Position numbers and translations under genes: made by a program
Shown here: positions 17,946 to 26,588 of the stretch, one piece after another
Position numbering within the stretch: the first letter of the stretch is position 1
Layout of the letters: every line of letters starts with the position of its first letter
Source of the DNA: Akkermansiaceae bacterium
Lineage (GTDB): Bacteria; Verrucomicrobiota; Verrucomicrobiia; Verrucomicrobiales; Akkermansiaceae
Assembly: GCA_905182405.1 (NCBI GenBank)
Contig: CAJJBQ010000002.1
Coordinates: 1,660,483-1,724,482, forward strand
DNA: 64,000 bases
Reading direction: 5' to 3'
Notes under the pieces: generated by a model
Told to the model about the DNA's origin: nothing
What the model saw: only the letters and a program-made list of their open reading frames with translations
Database searches by the model: none

Positions 17946-18608
17946 TTACTTCCGGGTAGCCACCGGAGTTCTCCTCTTTGGGAAAAGATGACGGCAAATT
18001 TCGCAATCCGTCCCATCGCAGCCTCTCGCACTGCAATACTCCCTTCCGTAGAAAATAATTTGAAGGTGAAGCTTACTCCAAACGTTTTTAGGGAAGAGTT
18101 TTTTAAGATCTGACTCCGTCTGGGTCACACTCCGACCATCGGTCAACTTCCACCGCTGCGCGAGCCGATGAATATGCGTATCGACAGCAAAGGCCGCCTC
18201 CCCAAATGCTTGGGACATCACGACGGATGCCGTCTTATGCCCCACCCCAGGAAGCTCTTCCAAGGCCTCCATGTCAGCTGGAACTTCTCCTCCATGCTCT
18301 TCCACCAAAATTTCCGAGAGTCCCCTAATCGAACGCGCCTTTCGAGGAGCGAGACCACAAGGCCGAACAATGGCATCAATTTCCTCAATGGTGAGCTTGA
18401 GCATCTTCTTTGCGCTGTCCGCTTTTTTAAAGAGCGCGGGTGTCTGAAGGTTCACCCGCACATCCGTGCACTGAGCCGACAGCAGCACTGCTACCAAAAG
18501 CGTGTAGGAATTTGTATGATCGAGAGGAACCGGGGTCTCGGGATAAAGTTCTTCCAAACGCTTCAAAATATATGCGGCCCGTTCCTTTTTCAGCATGCTG
18601 GATTCCAT
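17946..18608 (-). CDS. nth: Endonuclease III, base-excision-repair DNA glycosylase/AP lyase
   Basis: The product is 220 residues from ATG 18608 (ATG 18596 also possible). It removes oxidised pyrimidines and nicks the abasic site. The helix-hairpin-helix is LEELPGVGHKTASVVM with the catalytic lysine, and the catalytic aspartate is in FAVDTHIHRLAQRW. N-terminal motif: LLVAVLLSAQCTDVRVN. The C-terminal cysteines read YCSARGCDGTDCEIC, spacing C-x4-C-x4-C-x2-C, which differs from the canonical C-x6-C-x2-C-x5-C of the 4Fe-4S cluster. The cluster may be bound differently or be lost. Confidence 0.92.
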   Translation of the reverse strand: MESSMLKKERAAYILKRLEELYPETPVPLDHTNSYTLLVAVLLSAQCTDVRVNLQTPALFKKADSAKKMLKLTIEEIDAIVRPCGLAPRKARSIRGLSEILVEEHGGEVPADMEALEELPGVGHKTASVVMSQAFGEAAFAVDTHIHRLAQRWKLTDGRSVTQTESDLKKLFPKNVWSKLHLQIIFYGREYCSARGCDGTDCEICRHLFPKRRTPVATRK

Positions 18609-18656
18609 CGGATCAACGACGTGAAGGCAAGCCCCACCCTGCCTATTCATCGACAC

Positions 18657-18691
18657 AAAAAAGCGGCTGAGTTCAAAAACCCAGCCGCTCA
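18657..18691 (-). terminator. Rho-independent terminator downstream of the 3D-domain lipoprotein gene
   Basis: On the minus strand, GCGGCTG and CAGCCGC form the stem, followed by TTTTTTG. It begins about 18 bases after the stop at 18709 and separates this gene from nth. Confidence 0.85.
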
Positions 18692-18708
18692 GAAATTTAA
18701 AGCGCAAC

Positions 18709-19392
18709 TTAGTTCGAAGCGACTGATCCACTATCGAGCTTCGCTTTTGCCGCATAATACATCTTGCGAGTGTGGTCATAGCCACGACGCCCCTTCAAGA
18801 TATTGACAGTCCGCTCATACGATCCCCACTGAATCACCGTTATTTCCGCCAGACGGGTCCCCCATCGTCTCATAGTAGTGAGATTCGGGTGATAAATATC
18901 AACCGTGTTGGTACCAACAAGAGACGAACCATAGTCATCGACAACATAGGTGTAAGGGAGGCCTTTGATTTTAAATTTGGTACCAACCGGATAGCGCGAC
19001 CAATCAGCGGCAGCACTTCTGACCTGACCATATTTCAGGTAGGTTCCCAAGGCATTCTTGCGCCACGGTGCACCCACTTCCATTTCTTCATGAGAGTATG
19101 AAGTCGTGCGGACGAGGCGCTGGCGCTGGCTACTCTTGTAGGTCGCCATGCCATGCTTGTCCTTAGGAAGACGGGCAGCTTTATCACGAGTCGACGACGA
19201 CACAGGAGCGGGATGAAATCCGTTCGGGCTTTTGCCCCGGGGAACGGAGAACCACCTGGTCAGTTTACCGCTAAAAACGATTTTACTCCTCCCGTCATGG
19301 ATTCCACTCCGATCAAAAACGGAGCTGCCTAAATCCCCACAACTGGAGAGAAGGATGCTAATGGCAATACTAATCATGGCTGCTGCTTTCAT
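18709..19392 (-). CDS. 3D-domain lipoprotein (RlpA/MltA-like double-psi barrel)
   Basis: The product is 227 residues. The N-terminus MKAAAMISIAISILLSSCGD has a lipobox (LSSC), so the mature protein is lipid-anchored. Residues ~40-100 are basic and probably disordered. The C-terminal part (residues ~105-200: GTYLKYGQVRSAAADWSRYP, GTKFKIKGLPYTYVVDDYGS, TNTVDIYHPNLTTMRRWGTR) is a 3D domain: three conserved aspartates in VDDYG...TVDIY within a double-psi beta-barrel, as in MltA/YuiC-type peptidoglycan-acting proteins. It probably acts on murein in the periplasm. It is followed by its own terminator. Confidence 0.8.
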   Translation of the reverse strand: MKAAAMISIAISILLSSCGDLGSSVFDRSGIHDGRSKIVFSGKLTRWFSVPRGKSPNGFHPAPVSSSTRDKAARLPKDKHGMATYKSSQRQRLVRTTSYSHEEMEVGAPWRKNALGTYLKYGQVRSAAADWSRYPVGTKFKIKGLPYTYVVDDYGSSLVGTNTVDIYHPNLTTMRRWGTRLAEITVIQWGSYERTVNILKGRRGYDHTRKMYYAAKAKLDSGSVASN

Positions 19393-19544
19393 TTCAGAGG
19401 AAGTTGGTTACGGTTCCTTTCGAGCGACACTTGAGACATGAGCTCGGGAATGTCTAGATTTTTTGAAAGAAACTCAATGCTAATTTGTCATGATCGGATT
19501 TACTTTTTATGTGGGGAAATCTCCTAGACCTCATACCACAGGCA

Positions 19545-19575
19545 CAAAAAAACGACGACCCGAGGGTCGCCGTTG
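19545..19575 (-). terminator. Rho-independent terminator of the MFS gene
   Basis: On the minus strand, ACGGCGACC, loop CTCG, GGTCGTCGT, then seven T. It lies 25 bases after the stop at 19601. Confidence 0.85.
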
Positions 19576-19600
19576 AATCATTTTCCAGAAAAAATTGGGC

Positions 19601-21187
19601 TTAAGCCTCGTCAATTTTCACTGCTTTATAGCCGCCAGTGGACCTGAAGTAGAAGATCAAGAGAAGATAAATAACCGCCATCGTGGCCGGAATCAGTGAA
19701 TCAGTCTTCAGAGTGCGGCGGTTACCCCGGATATCGGCGTCCACGACAGTCTGCTCTGCTTTAGAACGCTCATCTTTTCCAAGCTTCTTCGTATCTTCCA
19801 AGCGCTTGGGATCGATCGCCTGGACTGACTCAAAGACAAGGAACTTACTCTCGTCCCCTGCACTCTGCCATTCTTCATAAAGAGCAGCGTCTTCGGTCTT
19901 CAGCTCATCTACAGCGTAGCGATCTTTGAAATATCCAAGACCAGCCGAGCCAATCAGACCGGCGGACATCATTCCGATTCCACCCATAAGACTCATCGCT
20001 ACTGCGCCTGTCGCAGGGAAACGGTCACCAACCACTGCCAGCATCGTCGGCCAGAAGAAGGTTTTACCGATCGAGTAGATCAGAACGGCACCGATAGCCG
20101 GGCCAAAGGAATTGATCGCTGCCACTGCGTTGAGTCCGATACAGGCGATCACGGCACTCGCGAACAAAAGGCTGATTGGATTCAATCCCAATTTCTTCTC
20201 AATAAAGTGAGCACAGAAACGAAGGAGGAACATTCCCAATGAGGTGATCACAAATAGAATTTTGCCCTGCTTCTCGTCCAGAATCGCTCCCGTGATGTTC
20301 TGCATCCATCCATCTGTTCCAAGCTCAACAGCACCCACAAGAGCGTGGGTGATAAAGAGAACAAAGATCAACCAGTGACCGGGAGCAAAGTTGGTGATCT
20401 TACCAATCCAGAAAAGAGTCCCTAGACCAATAAAGGTTGCAAGGATCTGAGGAGCACTTGAACCCTCATCGAACATCGGTGCGAAGGTGCCACTAAAGAA
20501 AAGATAGAGCATGTAAGCAACGACTGCGCCACCCATAAGGCCCACGTCCTTGAACATCTCCCCCATCTTGAGCCCTTTTTCGGAGGCTTCTGATTTCGGG
20601 AACTTCTGTCCCATGAACATCACCCCATAAACAATTGTCGGGACAAGGTAGAATGCGAGCTGGGTTTTCCAGTCGAGAGCGCTTTCACCCGTTCCAAGGA
20701 ACCAACCGACCATTCCTCCAAAAATCATTCCCAGCGGCCAAGAGGCATGAAGAATGTTCAGGTAGTGAGTTCTGTTCTCTGGGAAGAGAGTGGAAACTAA
20801 GGGGTTTGCCACAGCTTCCAAAGTTCCGTTTGCAAATGCGAAAAGGAACATTCCCCAAAAGAGGAAATTATAGGCGGTCTCGGTGCTTTGACCGGCCGTC
20901 GCACCAAAAGTCACAAATGCTGACAAAACGTGACAAAGGAAGGCTACAAAAACTAATTTTCCATAACCGATTTTATCGACGACAACTCCGCCAATCATGA
21001 TTCCAAAACAGAACCCCGTGAAACCTGCTCCACCAATAGCACCAAGCTGAGCTCCAGAAAATCCAAAGTCTGATGCCCAGTTGGCAAAGATACCTCCTCG
21101 AATTCCGAATCCGACACCAGCAGCAAGAATTGCTACAAAACCTGCCCACAAAAGGCGCTTTCTGTTTACCTGTTGATTATCACTCAT
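19601..21187 (-). CDS. MFS transporter
   Basis: The product is 528 residues from ATG 21187 (MSDNQQVNRKRLLWAGF). At least 12 membrane segments are visible: for example LLWAGFVAILAAGVGFGIRG, GFCFGIMIGGVVVDKIGYGK (the MFS loop 2-3 DKIGYGK motif), LFWGMFLFAFANGTLEAVAN and TFFWPTMLAVVGDRFPATGA. An extra soluble insertion of ~75 residues (EDAALYEEWQSAGDESKF ... ADIRGNRRTLKTD) lies before the last membrane segment (MAVIYLLLIFYFRS), making it longer than the usual ~400-450. The organisation resembles sugar-type MFS proteins, but the substrate is not evident. It is flanked by terminators on both sides, so it is monocistronic. Confidence 0.82.
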   Translation of the reverse strand: MSDNQQVNRKRLLWAGFVAILAAGVGFGIRGGIFANWASDFGFSGAQLGAIGGAGFTGFCFGIMIGGVVVDKIGYGKLVFVAFLCHVLSAFVTFGATAGQSTETAYNFLFWGMFLFAFANGTLEAVANPLVSTLFPENRTHYLNILHASWPLGMIFGGMVGWFLGTGESALDWKTQLAFYLVPTIVYGVMFMGQKFPKSEASEKGLKMGEMFKDVGLMGGAVVAYMLYLFFSGTFAPMFDEGSSAPQILATFIGLGTLFWIGKITNFAPGHWLIFVLFITHALVGAVELGTDGWMQNITGAILDEKQGKILFVITSLGMFLLRFCAHFIEKKLGLNPISLLFASAVIACIGLNAVAAINSFGPAIGAVLIYSIGKTFFWPTMLAVVGDRFPATGAVAMSLMGGIGMMSAGLIGSAGLGYFKDRYAVDELKTEDAALYEEWQSAGDESKFLVFESVQAIDPKRLEDTKKLGKDERSKAEQTVVDADIRGNRRTLKTDSLIPATMAVIYLLLIFYFRSTGGYKAVKIDEA

Positions 21188-21290
21188 TGTGTTCGTCTTA
21201 AAATTACCCTGCTTAGTTTGGGATTCGGTTATCCTGACCATTTCGCCGGACATGACAAGCTCAGGATTGCGCCAAATCCCATTCTCTAAC

Positions 21291-21330
21291 AAAAAAGTCA
21301 GGACGGAGCTTTATGCTCTCCGCCCTGACT
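21291..21330 (-). terminator. Strong rho-independent terminator between citramalate synthase and the MFS gene
   Basis: AGTCAGGACGGAG (21296-21308) and CTCCGCCCTGACT (21318-21330) form a 13-position stem with one wobble pair; on the minus strand it is followed by TTTTTT. It ends whatever is transcribed across 21525-21331. Confidence 0.88.
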
Positions 21331-21524
21331 AGGAAATCCCAACAACCCTGAACTGATTTAGGGATGGGTTGTTTTTCGAAATTTGGACAGGCCCGAAGGC
21401 CTTCCCAGGTGACCGGAGCCCCCTTTTTATTTTTTGTTTATCTGACGATAACGGTTCTCGTAAGTGTGATTATATGAACCGCTTCCAGACTGCCTAATTC
21501 TAAAGATCCGACAAGCCAAAAGGT
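21331..21524 (-). ncRNA. Possible structured RNA between citramalate synthase and its terminator
   Basis: These 194 bases have no ORF, yet the strong terminator sits at their far end rather than next to the stop codon. On the minus strand they include GGGGGCTCCGGTCACCTGGG followed by a hairpin GGCC-TTCG-GGCC extended to about nine pairs (21384-21405), a stable UUCG tetraloop. It may be a long 3' UTR or a separately transcribed small RNA. It does not match SRP, 6S, tmRNA or a riboswitch that I can recognise. Confidence 0.35.
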
Positions 21525-23096
21525 TTATCCCTTACGTTGAAGGAAGAGATCGATCCCATCATTCAGAGCGATCCAGCTCGCTTCGATGATACTATCGGAG
21601 ACCCCTACGGTGCCCCAGGTAGACTCTCCATCGGAGTGAACAATCAACACGCGCGTTTTGGACGCGGTCGCCTCCTCACTATCCAAAATCCGCACCTTGT
21701 AGTCCACGAGCGAGACTCCCTCAATCTCAGGGAAGAAGGGCACAAGCGCTCTGCGCAAGGCTTTATCGAGCGCATTCACCACCCCATGACCTTCGGCCAC
21801 CGTGTATGCTTCCTGTTGCGCGACCACCAATTTCACCGTTGCTTCGCACACTGGACGCTGACGGTCCTGATACTGGCGGAATGAGCAATGATACTCATCA
21901 AGACTCCAAGCACGGTCACAATCATCAAGTTCCCGCCGGATCAGAAGTTCCAGAGACCCACCGGCTGCCTCGAAAGAATATCCAGCCTGCTCCAGGTCCT
22001 TCACTTGCGTCAAAACATTGAGTGCCTCGGTGCTTCCTTTCTCAAGTTTCAGCCCCATTTCCTCAGCTTTAATGAGAATATTCGTTTGGCCCGAAAGCTC
22101 ACTCACGAGAATATACTGCTGATTGCCGACCTCTTCAGGACGAATGTGCTCGTAGGTCCTCGCCAGCTTTTGAATAGCATTCACATGCATGCCCCCCTTG
22201 TGAGAAAAGGCAGTGCGCCCGATGAAGGCGGCACGGGCAAAGTGCGGGTTGTTTGAAACGTCATCCACGAAGAACGAAAGCTCCCGCATTTGAGTGAGAT
22301 CCTTGACTGCTTTACGTCCCATTTTTAATTCCAGAATTGGAATCACCGAAGTGAGGTTACAGTTACCGGTGCGTTCTCCGTAGCCATTGATGGTTCCCTG
22401 CACTTGAGTCGAACCAGCGTTCACCGAAGCAATGGCATTCGCCACGGCAAGCTCGCAATCGTTGTGCGTATGAATTCCCACCTTCGCATCTGGGAAAGCT
22501 TCACAAACTGTCTTGGTCATTTCGGCGATCTCAGTAGGCAGGCAACCCCCGTTAGTATCGCAAAGGACAAGCCAGTCCGCGCCACCTTCGACCGCAGCTT
22601 TCAGGGTCGCCATGGCATGCTCTTCGCTATCTTTAAAGCCATCGAAAAAGTGCTCGGCGTCATAGACGACCTCACGACCCGCATCTTTTAAATGACGAAC
22701 GGTATCACGGATCATCGCCTGATTTTCCTCCGCCGTTGTGCGGAGTACTTCGGTCACCTGTAGCTCCCAGCTCTTTCCAAAAATAGTAATCACCGGCGTT
22801 TCCGCATCGAGGAGCAATTGAACTTGAGGATCTTCTTCTACCGCTATATTGGCGCGACGGGTCGAGCCAAATGCGGTAATTTTCGCGTGGTTCCACGATT
22901 CCTTTGCTGCCGCCTTAAAAAATTCAATATCCTTGGGATTCGAGCCCGGCCAACCGCCTTCGATGTAATCTACACCGAACTCATCAAGCCGCTTGGCAAT
23001 ACGCATCTTATCTAGGCCAGATAAGAAAAAGCCTTCACCCTGGGTTCCGTCCCGTAAGGTGGTGTCGTAGATTTGAACTCGTGATGGGGCGCTCAT
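21525..23096 (-). CDS. cimA: Citramalate synthase
   Basis: The product is 523 residues from ATG 23096 (MSAPSRVQIYDTTLRDG). It condenses pyruvate and acetyl-CoA to (R)-citramalate, the pyruvate route to 2-oxobutanoate and isoleucine. Motifs: YDTTLRDGTQGEGFFLSGLD (metal-binding D, R and catalytic region), WPGSNPKD, HTHNDCELAVANA (metal histidines) and GTINGYGERTGNCNLTSV. The C-terminal ~150 residues are the regulatory LeuA dimer domain (QRPVCEATVKLVV...VDYKVRILDSEEATASKTRV). The WPGSNPKD motif and length favour the CimA/TIGR00977 group over LeuA. No neighbouring branched-chain genes are present. Confidence 0.9.
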   Translation of the reverse strand: MSAPSRVQIYDTTLRDGTQGEGFFLSGLDKMRIAKRLDEFGVDYIEGGWPGSNPKDIEFFKAAAKESWNHAKITAFGSTRRANIAVEEDPQVQLLLDAETPVITIFGKSWELQVTEVLRTTAEENQAMIRDTVRHLKDAGREVVYDAEHFFDGFKDSEEHAMATLKAAVEGGADWLVLCDTNGGCLPTEIAEMTKTVCEAFPDAKVGIHTHNDCELAVANAIASVNAGSTQVQGTINGYGERTGNCNLTSVIPILELKMGRKAVKDLTQMRELSFFVDDVSNNPHFARAAFIGRTAFSHKGGMHVNAIQKLARTYEHIRPEEVGNQQYILVSELSGQTNILIKAEEMGLKLEKGSTEALNVLTQVKDLEQAGYSFEAAGGSLELLIRRELDDCDRAWSLDEYHCSFRQYQDRQRPVCEATVKLVVAQQEAYTVAEGHGVVNALDKALRRALVPFFPEIEGVSLVDYKVRILDSEEATASKTRVLIVHSDGESTWGTVGVSDSIIEASWIALNDGIDLFLQRKG

Positions 23097-23451
23097 ATAA
23101 AATCGTGTTTCCTGAAGGGGCCAAAACGCTAGGGAGGAATTTGAAGAACTGCAATGCACATATCCCCTCATTCTGTCTGAGCACGCCCATGATTTGGCCA
23201 TAAGTCACAAAATCTCCTGAAGCGTAGTCAACGGTTTCTTGGGAAACCCTTTTGCACGACTCGACCTTGAAGGATAAAACATCCAGTAATCCCCCGTCGC
23301 TCCCGTAGTTTAACGGATAGAACAAGGCTTTCAGCGCACCGGAGAATGGAGGGTTGACTAAGCGGCGGAGTGGAGCGGCTCGAATCTCGAGGGTCTGTCC
23401 CCAGAGGTCGCAGGGTGGGGATCGCCCATTTCGGTGCGGTCTGCCTGAGGC
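23097..23451. other. Intergenic region holding a tRNA fragment
   Basis: It lies between the divergent start of cimA and the end of the CotH-type gene. Apart from the tRNA-Arg 5' fragment at 23299-23332, I see no gene. Short open frames here have no family features. Confidence 0.6.
23299..23332 (+). pseudogene. 5' fragment of a tRNA-Arg gene
   Basis: 34 bases match the first 34 of the intact tRNA-Arg(CCT) at 40788 with two differences: acceptor 5' strand GCTCCCG, then the D arm AACGGATAGAAC and the first bases of the anticodon arm. After that the sequence diverges and no matching CGGGAGC acceptor strand or T arm follows, so it cannot make a tRNA. Confidence 0.75.
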
Positions 23452-26163
23452 TTACTTCAGCTCTGCAGAGGTCTTTCCGCCATGCTCTCGAAGAAAGGCG
23501 GCAATTTTGGGTCGGCTCGCCTCGACCTGATCCACATCGACTTCGATTTTTAAAAGGCCAGCGATCAACTTGAGAAATCCACCAATTTCGTCATTCCATG
23601 GCGCCGCGACCGAATTGAGGCTCGTTTCACCGGTGCCATTGATGGCATTAATTTCGATCTTGTTGCTGACCAGGAGCTCGACCACCGGGAGGTGACCGAG
23701 GAAGGCGGCGGAATGCAAGGCGGTGGCGCCGTCCCGGTTTGTGGCGTTGATGTCCGCCCCGGCCGAAAGGAGCAACTCGGCGGCTTCGAGTTGACCGGTT
23801 AAGGCGGCCCAGGACAATGGGGTCATCCCATTGGGATCTGGCTGATTTGCGTCCGCTCCGTCTGCAGCCAGCTGAGATTTGAGGGCGTCGAGATTTCCCA
23901 CCTTGACCGACTCCCAAATGTTCCTTGGGGCGGGGGGGGGAAGGTCGCCACCCGAGGCGGCTCCCATCTTGCGCAAGAAGGCCGCGACCTTGGGTCGAGC
24001 GACCTCGATTCTTTCCACATCAAACTTCGTTTGGAGCAGGCCGCCGACGAATTGGATGATCCCCTTGAGTTCTTCACTCCATGGGGCGGCGGCAACGTCG
24101 AGGGGCGTTTCACCTTCATCGTTGCGCGCGTTGAGATCGGCTTTGTTTTCGATCAGGACCTGGATGACCTCGAGTTGGCCAAGAAAGGCCGCGGAATGCA
24201 TGGCGGTTTGATTCTTCTTATCCCTTGCATCGATGTCTGCACCCTTCTGGAGGAGGAACTTCACGGCCTCCGCTTTCCCAGTCAGGGCGGCCAAGGCCAG
24301 GGGAACGGACCCTAAGGAATCCTGAGCGTCGACATCCACTCCCTTGGCGAGTTGGGCCTTGATGCCTTCAAGGTCGCCATTCTTGGCCGAGTTCCAAATC
24401 GAGTCTGATTTCAGGCCACTGGCGAGGGAGGATGGGATGAGCGGAGGATGATCGGGCACTTTGGTCCACTCGGGCATGTCGCTCGAGATCTCAGCGAGGA
24501 GATCAGCGCTGCGAGCTCGAATGAAATTCCGAAGTTCTTCGAGTTTTTTCGGAAAATTGGATTGGATGGTGGCGAGGTGGGGCAGGAGGAGTTTTTCGAT
24601 GCGATCGACCTCCGCCAGGAGGGCGTCCTCCTTCCACAACTCTTCGAGTAATCCATGGAGAGTTCTGGCATAGCGCTCCCGCCCCGATTTTGATTGGTAA
24701 AGCTTGTGCGCGATCATGCCCTTGCTCTTAACGGAGATTGGGGCCTTGGGATCGTAATCAAGCTCACTGAATTTATCAAAGAGAGCATCCGCCCCCCAAG
24801 GCAGGAAGTGAAACTTGCCATTCTGGGGATTGAAGTAGGTGAAGAAGTTGTTGTGATTTCCTGAATAGCCGTCCCAAAAACCAAGGAGACCTTCGACCGC
24901 CCAGAAGGTGAAGAAGGAGTCTAGATCAACCAGTTCACCGATGATCTTTTCGGGATCCTTGTCCACCTCCTCACTCTCAAGGATGGAGATGAGTTTTCTG
25001 ATCATGGCGCGGCCACGTTTGTCTTTCCCAAATTTTTTCTCAAAGCTGCCCTCCCAGCCTTCCCGGAAATCGACCACCGTGCCTTCGTAGAGAGTGCCCT
25101 TGTCATTTCCAAATTCCCTTTTGATAAGGGTCTTGCGGATGGTCTCAACATGAGAATAGACCCCCAGGTTGACTCCGTTTACGGTGACTTTGGCAAAGGC
25201 ACAACGTGGCGCGGGTGCACCCGCAGCATTGAAGAAGGCGTATCCCATGTACTGATTCACCAAGGTGGAGTCTTGTTTGTTGTTGTTGAGAGTGAGGTTA
25301 GTCAGGCCCTCGATCCCGGCCTCCTTGTCGAGGTGATTCAATTTGATCTTGAGCGACGGACGGGTGGTGCTCTGGGAGCCGATGAATCCCTTTTTGCGAA
25401 GCCCGACCTGGGGGAACCTGTGTCCGTCGATCGTGACACTGGCTTCAACATAGGTATAGGGCCCGGCGATGGGGGCCTCCTTCCGTTTCTCGCTCAGGGC
25501 TTCAAAAAAATTACGGGTTTGATTCCGGATCGTCTCCCAGTCCGCTTCGGCAACGGTAATCTGCACATCGATCACCCGGGCGGTGGGGAAGACCAGGTCG
25601 AGGGTAAGGTCCTCACCGCTTGCCGTGCCGACGGCAGGGAGCCAGGGTTTGCCATTTGCTTTCCCTGGTGTGGGATCTTTGAAAAAAACGATCTTCTTGG
25701 CATCGATGCTCCCGCCCTTGAAAGAGTATCCAAAGGACTCTCCTTTGCCCACGCTTGGATAGTAGGGGGCGAATGCGCTGACGGGACTCTGGTCGGAGAT
25801 TTGGACCACGGCCAGATACTCGCCATCGCCGTCCAACTCAAAATTGGCATGGAGGGCTCCTTCTTCCGGCCTCCGGTCTTTTCCGGAGGCAAACACGGTC
25901 ACGAAGGTGCCGGCTGGGAGAGTGCGCGCAGGAAGTTTCCATTTTAGGAGGTCCTCTTCGTCATCAGTAAGGGCGTACTTCCCGAGTGCAATATCCTCCG
26001 AACCATTGTTGAAGATTTCGAGCCAATCAGGGTGATCACCATCATCATCGGCAAAGTCATGACCGCCTCGCGCCATGACCTCGGAGATGACAAGCCCAGC
26101 ATTGGCAGAGGTTACAAGAGCGGTCAGCCAAAAGAGGCGTAAAACGAGGGAAAGAGAATTCAT
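23452..26163 (-). CDS. Secreted lamin-tail / CotH kinase / ankyrin-repeat fusion protein
   Basis: The product is 903 residues from ATG 26163, which opens on a signal peptide (LVLRLFWLTALVTSANAG). Residues ~25-140 are a lamin-tail domain (VISEVMARGGHDFADDDGDH-PDWLEIFN; GKYALTDDE). Residues ~190-530 are CotH, a protein-kinase-like fold (ARVIDVQITVAEADWETIRN; RPSLKIKLNHLDKE; NLTLNNNKQDSTLVNQYMGY; the FHFLPWGADALFD metal/active region). The C-terminal ~320 residues hold two blocks of ankyrin repeats (LGSVPLALAALTGKAEAVKF-LLQKGADIDARD; NGMTPLSWAALTGQLEAAEL), each closed by a FLR-type helix segment. The two ankyrin blocks look like a tandem duplication. Lamin-tail/CotH is common in this phylum; the ankyrin extension is unusual. 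It probably acts outside the cell. Confidence 0.88.
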   Translation of the reverse strand: MNSLSLVLRLFWLTALVTSANAGLVISEVMARGGHDFADDDGDHPDWLEIFNNGSEDIALGKYALTDDEEDLLKWKLPARTLPAGTFVTVFASGKDRRPEEGALHANFELDGDGEYLAVVQISDQSPVSAFAPYYPSVGKGESFGYSFKGGSIDAKKIVFFKDPTPGKANGKPWLPAVGTASGEDLTLDLVFPTARVIDVQITVAEADWETIRNQTRNFFEALSEKRKEAPIAGPYTYVEASVTIDGHRFPQVGLRKKGFIGSQSTTRPSLKIKLNHLDKEAGIEGLTNLTLNNNKQDSTLVNQYMGYAFFNAAGAPAPRCAFAKVTVNGVNLGVYSHVETIRKTLIKREFGNDKGTLYEGTVVDFREGWEGSFEKKFGKDKRGRAMIRKLISILESEEVDKDPEKIIGELVDLDSFFTFWAVEGLLGFWDGYSGNHNNFFTYFNPQNGKFHFLPWGADALFDKFSELDYDPKAPISVKSKGMIAHKLYQSKSGRERYARTLHGLLEELWKEDALLAEVDRIEKLLLPHLATIQSNFPKKLEELRNFIRARSADLLAEISSDMPEWTKVPDHPPLIPSSLASGLKSDSIWNSAKNGDLEGIKAQLAKGVDVDAQDSLGSVPLALAALTGKAEAVKFLLQKGADIDARDKKNQTAMHSAAFLGQLEVIQVLIENKADLNARNDEGETPLDVAAAPWSEELKGIIQFVGGLLQTKFDVERIEVARPKVAAFLRKMGAASGGDLPPPAPRNIWESVKVGNLDALKSQLAADGADANQPDPNGMTPLSWAALTGQLEAAELLLSAGADINATNRDGATALHSAAFLGHLPVVELLVSNKIEINAINGTGETSLNSVAAPWNDEIGGFLKLIAGLLKIEVDVDQVEASRPKIAAFLREHGGKTSAELK

Positions 26164-26229
26164 AGTTGGGAGAGCGGTATCGATTACAACTGGCGGGAGT
26201 GAGCGGGATTTTCCCATAAACCGAAAACC

Positions 26230-26588
26230 ATGACAAGAAATCAAACCTCGCTAAAGCCTGTGACATCGCTCCCCGAGTCATCACCCTTCTCACCCAGGCC
26301 CAATCTCTCACCACCAAGACCCCCGAAAGGATCACCCCCCACCTCTCCGCCGATGATTCAAAATCCCTCTGCCTTGCCGCTTGCCACGATCTCCTCCCGG
26401 CTCCGCTTTCGGAGGAAGCCAGCTTCAGCGAAACCCAGCCAAACACCCTCGCCGAATCTTCGGCACCATACAATCGCGCCGACGACCAAACCGCAGCCAT
26501 CCTTCGGAAAATCCGCCGCCTCGTCCAGAAAGACAAAACCTCGAAAGAATGGCTCCACCTCACCGCCAAATGGTTCTTTCCAGACTGA
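26230..26588 (+). pseudogene. Small gene with a frameshift at its start (function unknown)
   Basis: ATG 26230 opens one frame, but protein-like sequence with the strong C-at-third-position bias of neighbouring genes lies one frame over, from 26232 to the TGA at 26586. Its recognisable segments are NLAKACDIAPRVITLLTQAQ, SLCLAACHDLLPAPLSEEA, AAILRKIRRLVQKDKTS and KEWLHLTAKWFFPD. That frame has no ATG, GTG or TTG of its own and is closed upstream by TAA at 26217. Adding one base after the second codon would give MT-KKSNLAKA, so a one-base deletion near the start is the simplest explanation. About 118 residues; no family recognised. It is divergent from the CotH gene. Confidence 0.5.

Noticed and set aside
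23035..23325. Minus-strand ORFs reading FYPLNYGS at 23035-23325 and 40776-41144
   Set aside because: These are translations of tRNA-Arg sequence on the opposite strand (intact at 40788, fragment at 23299), not proteins.
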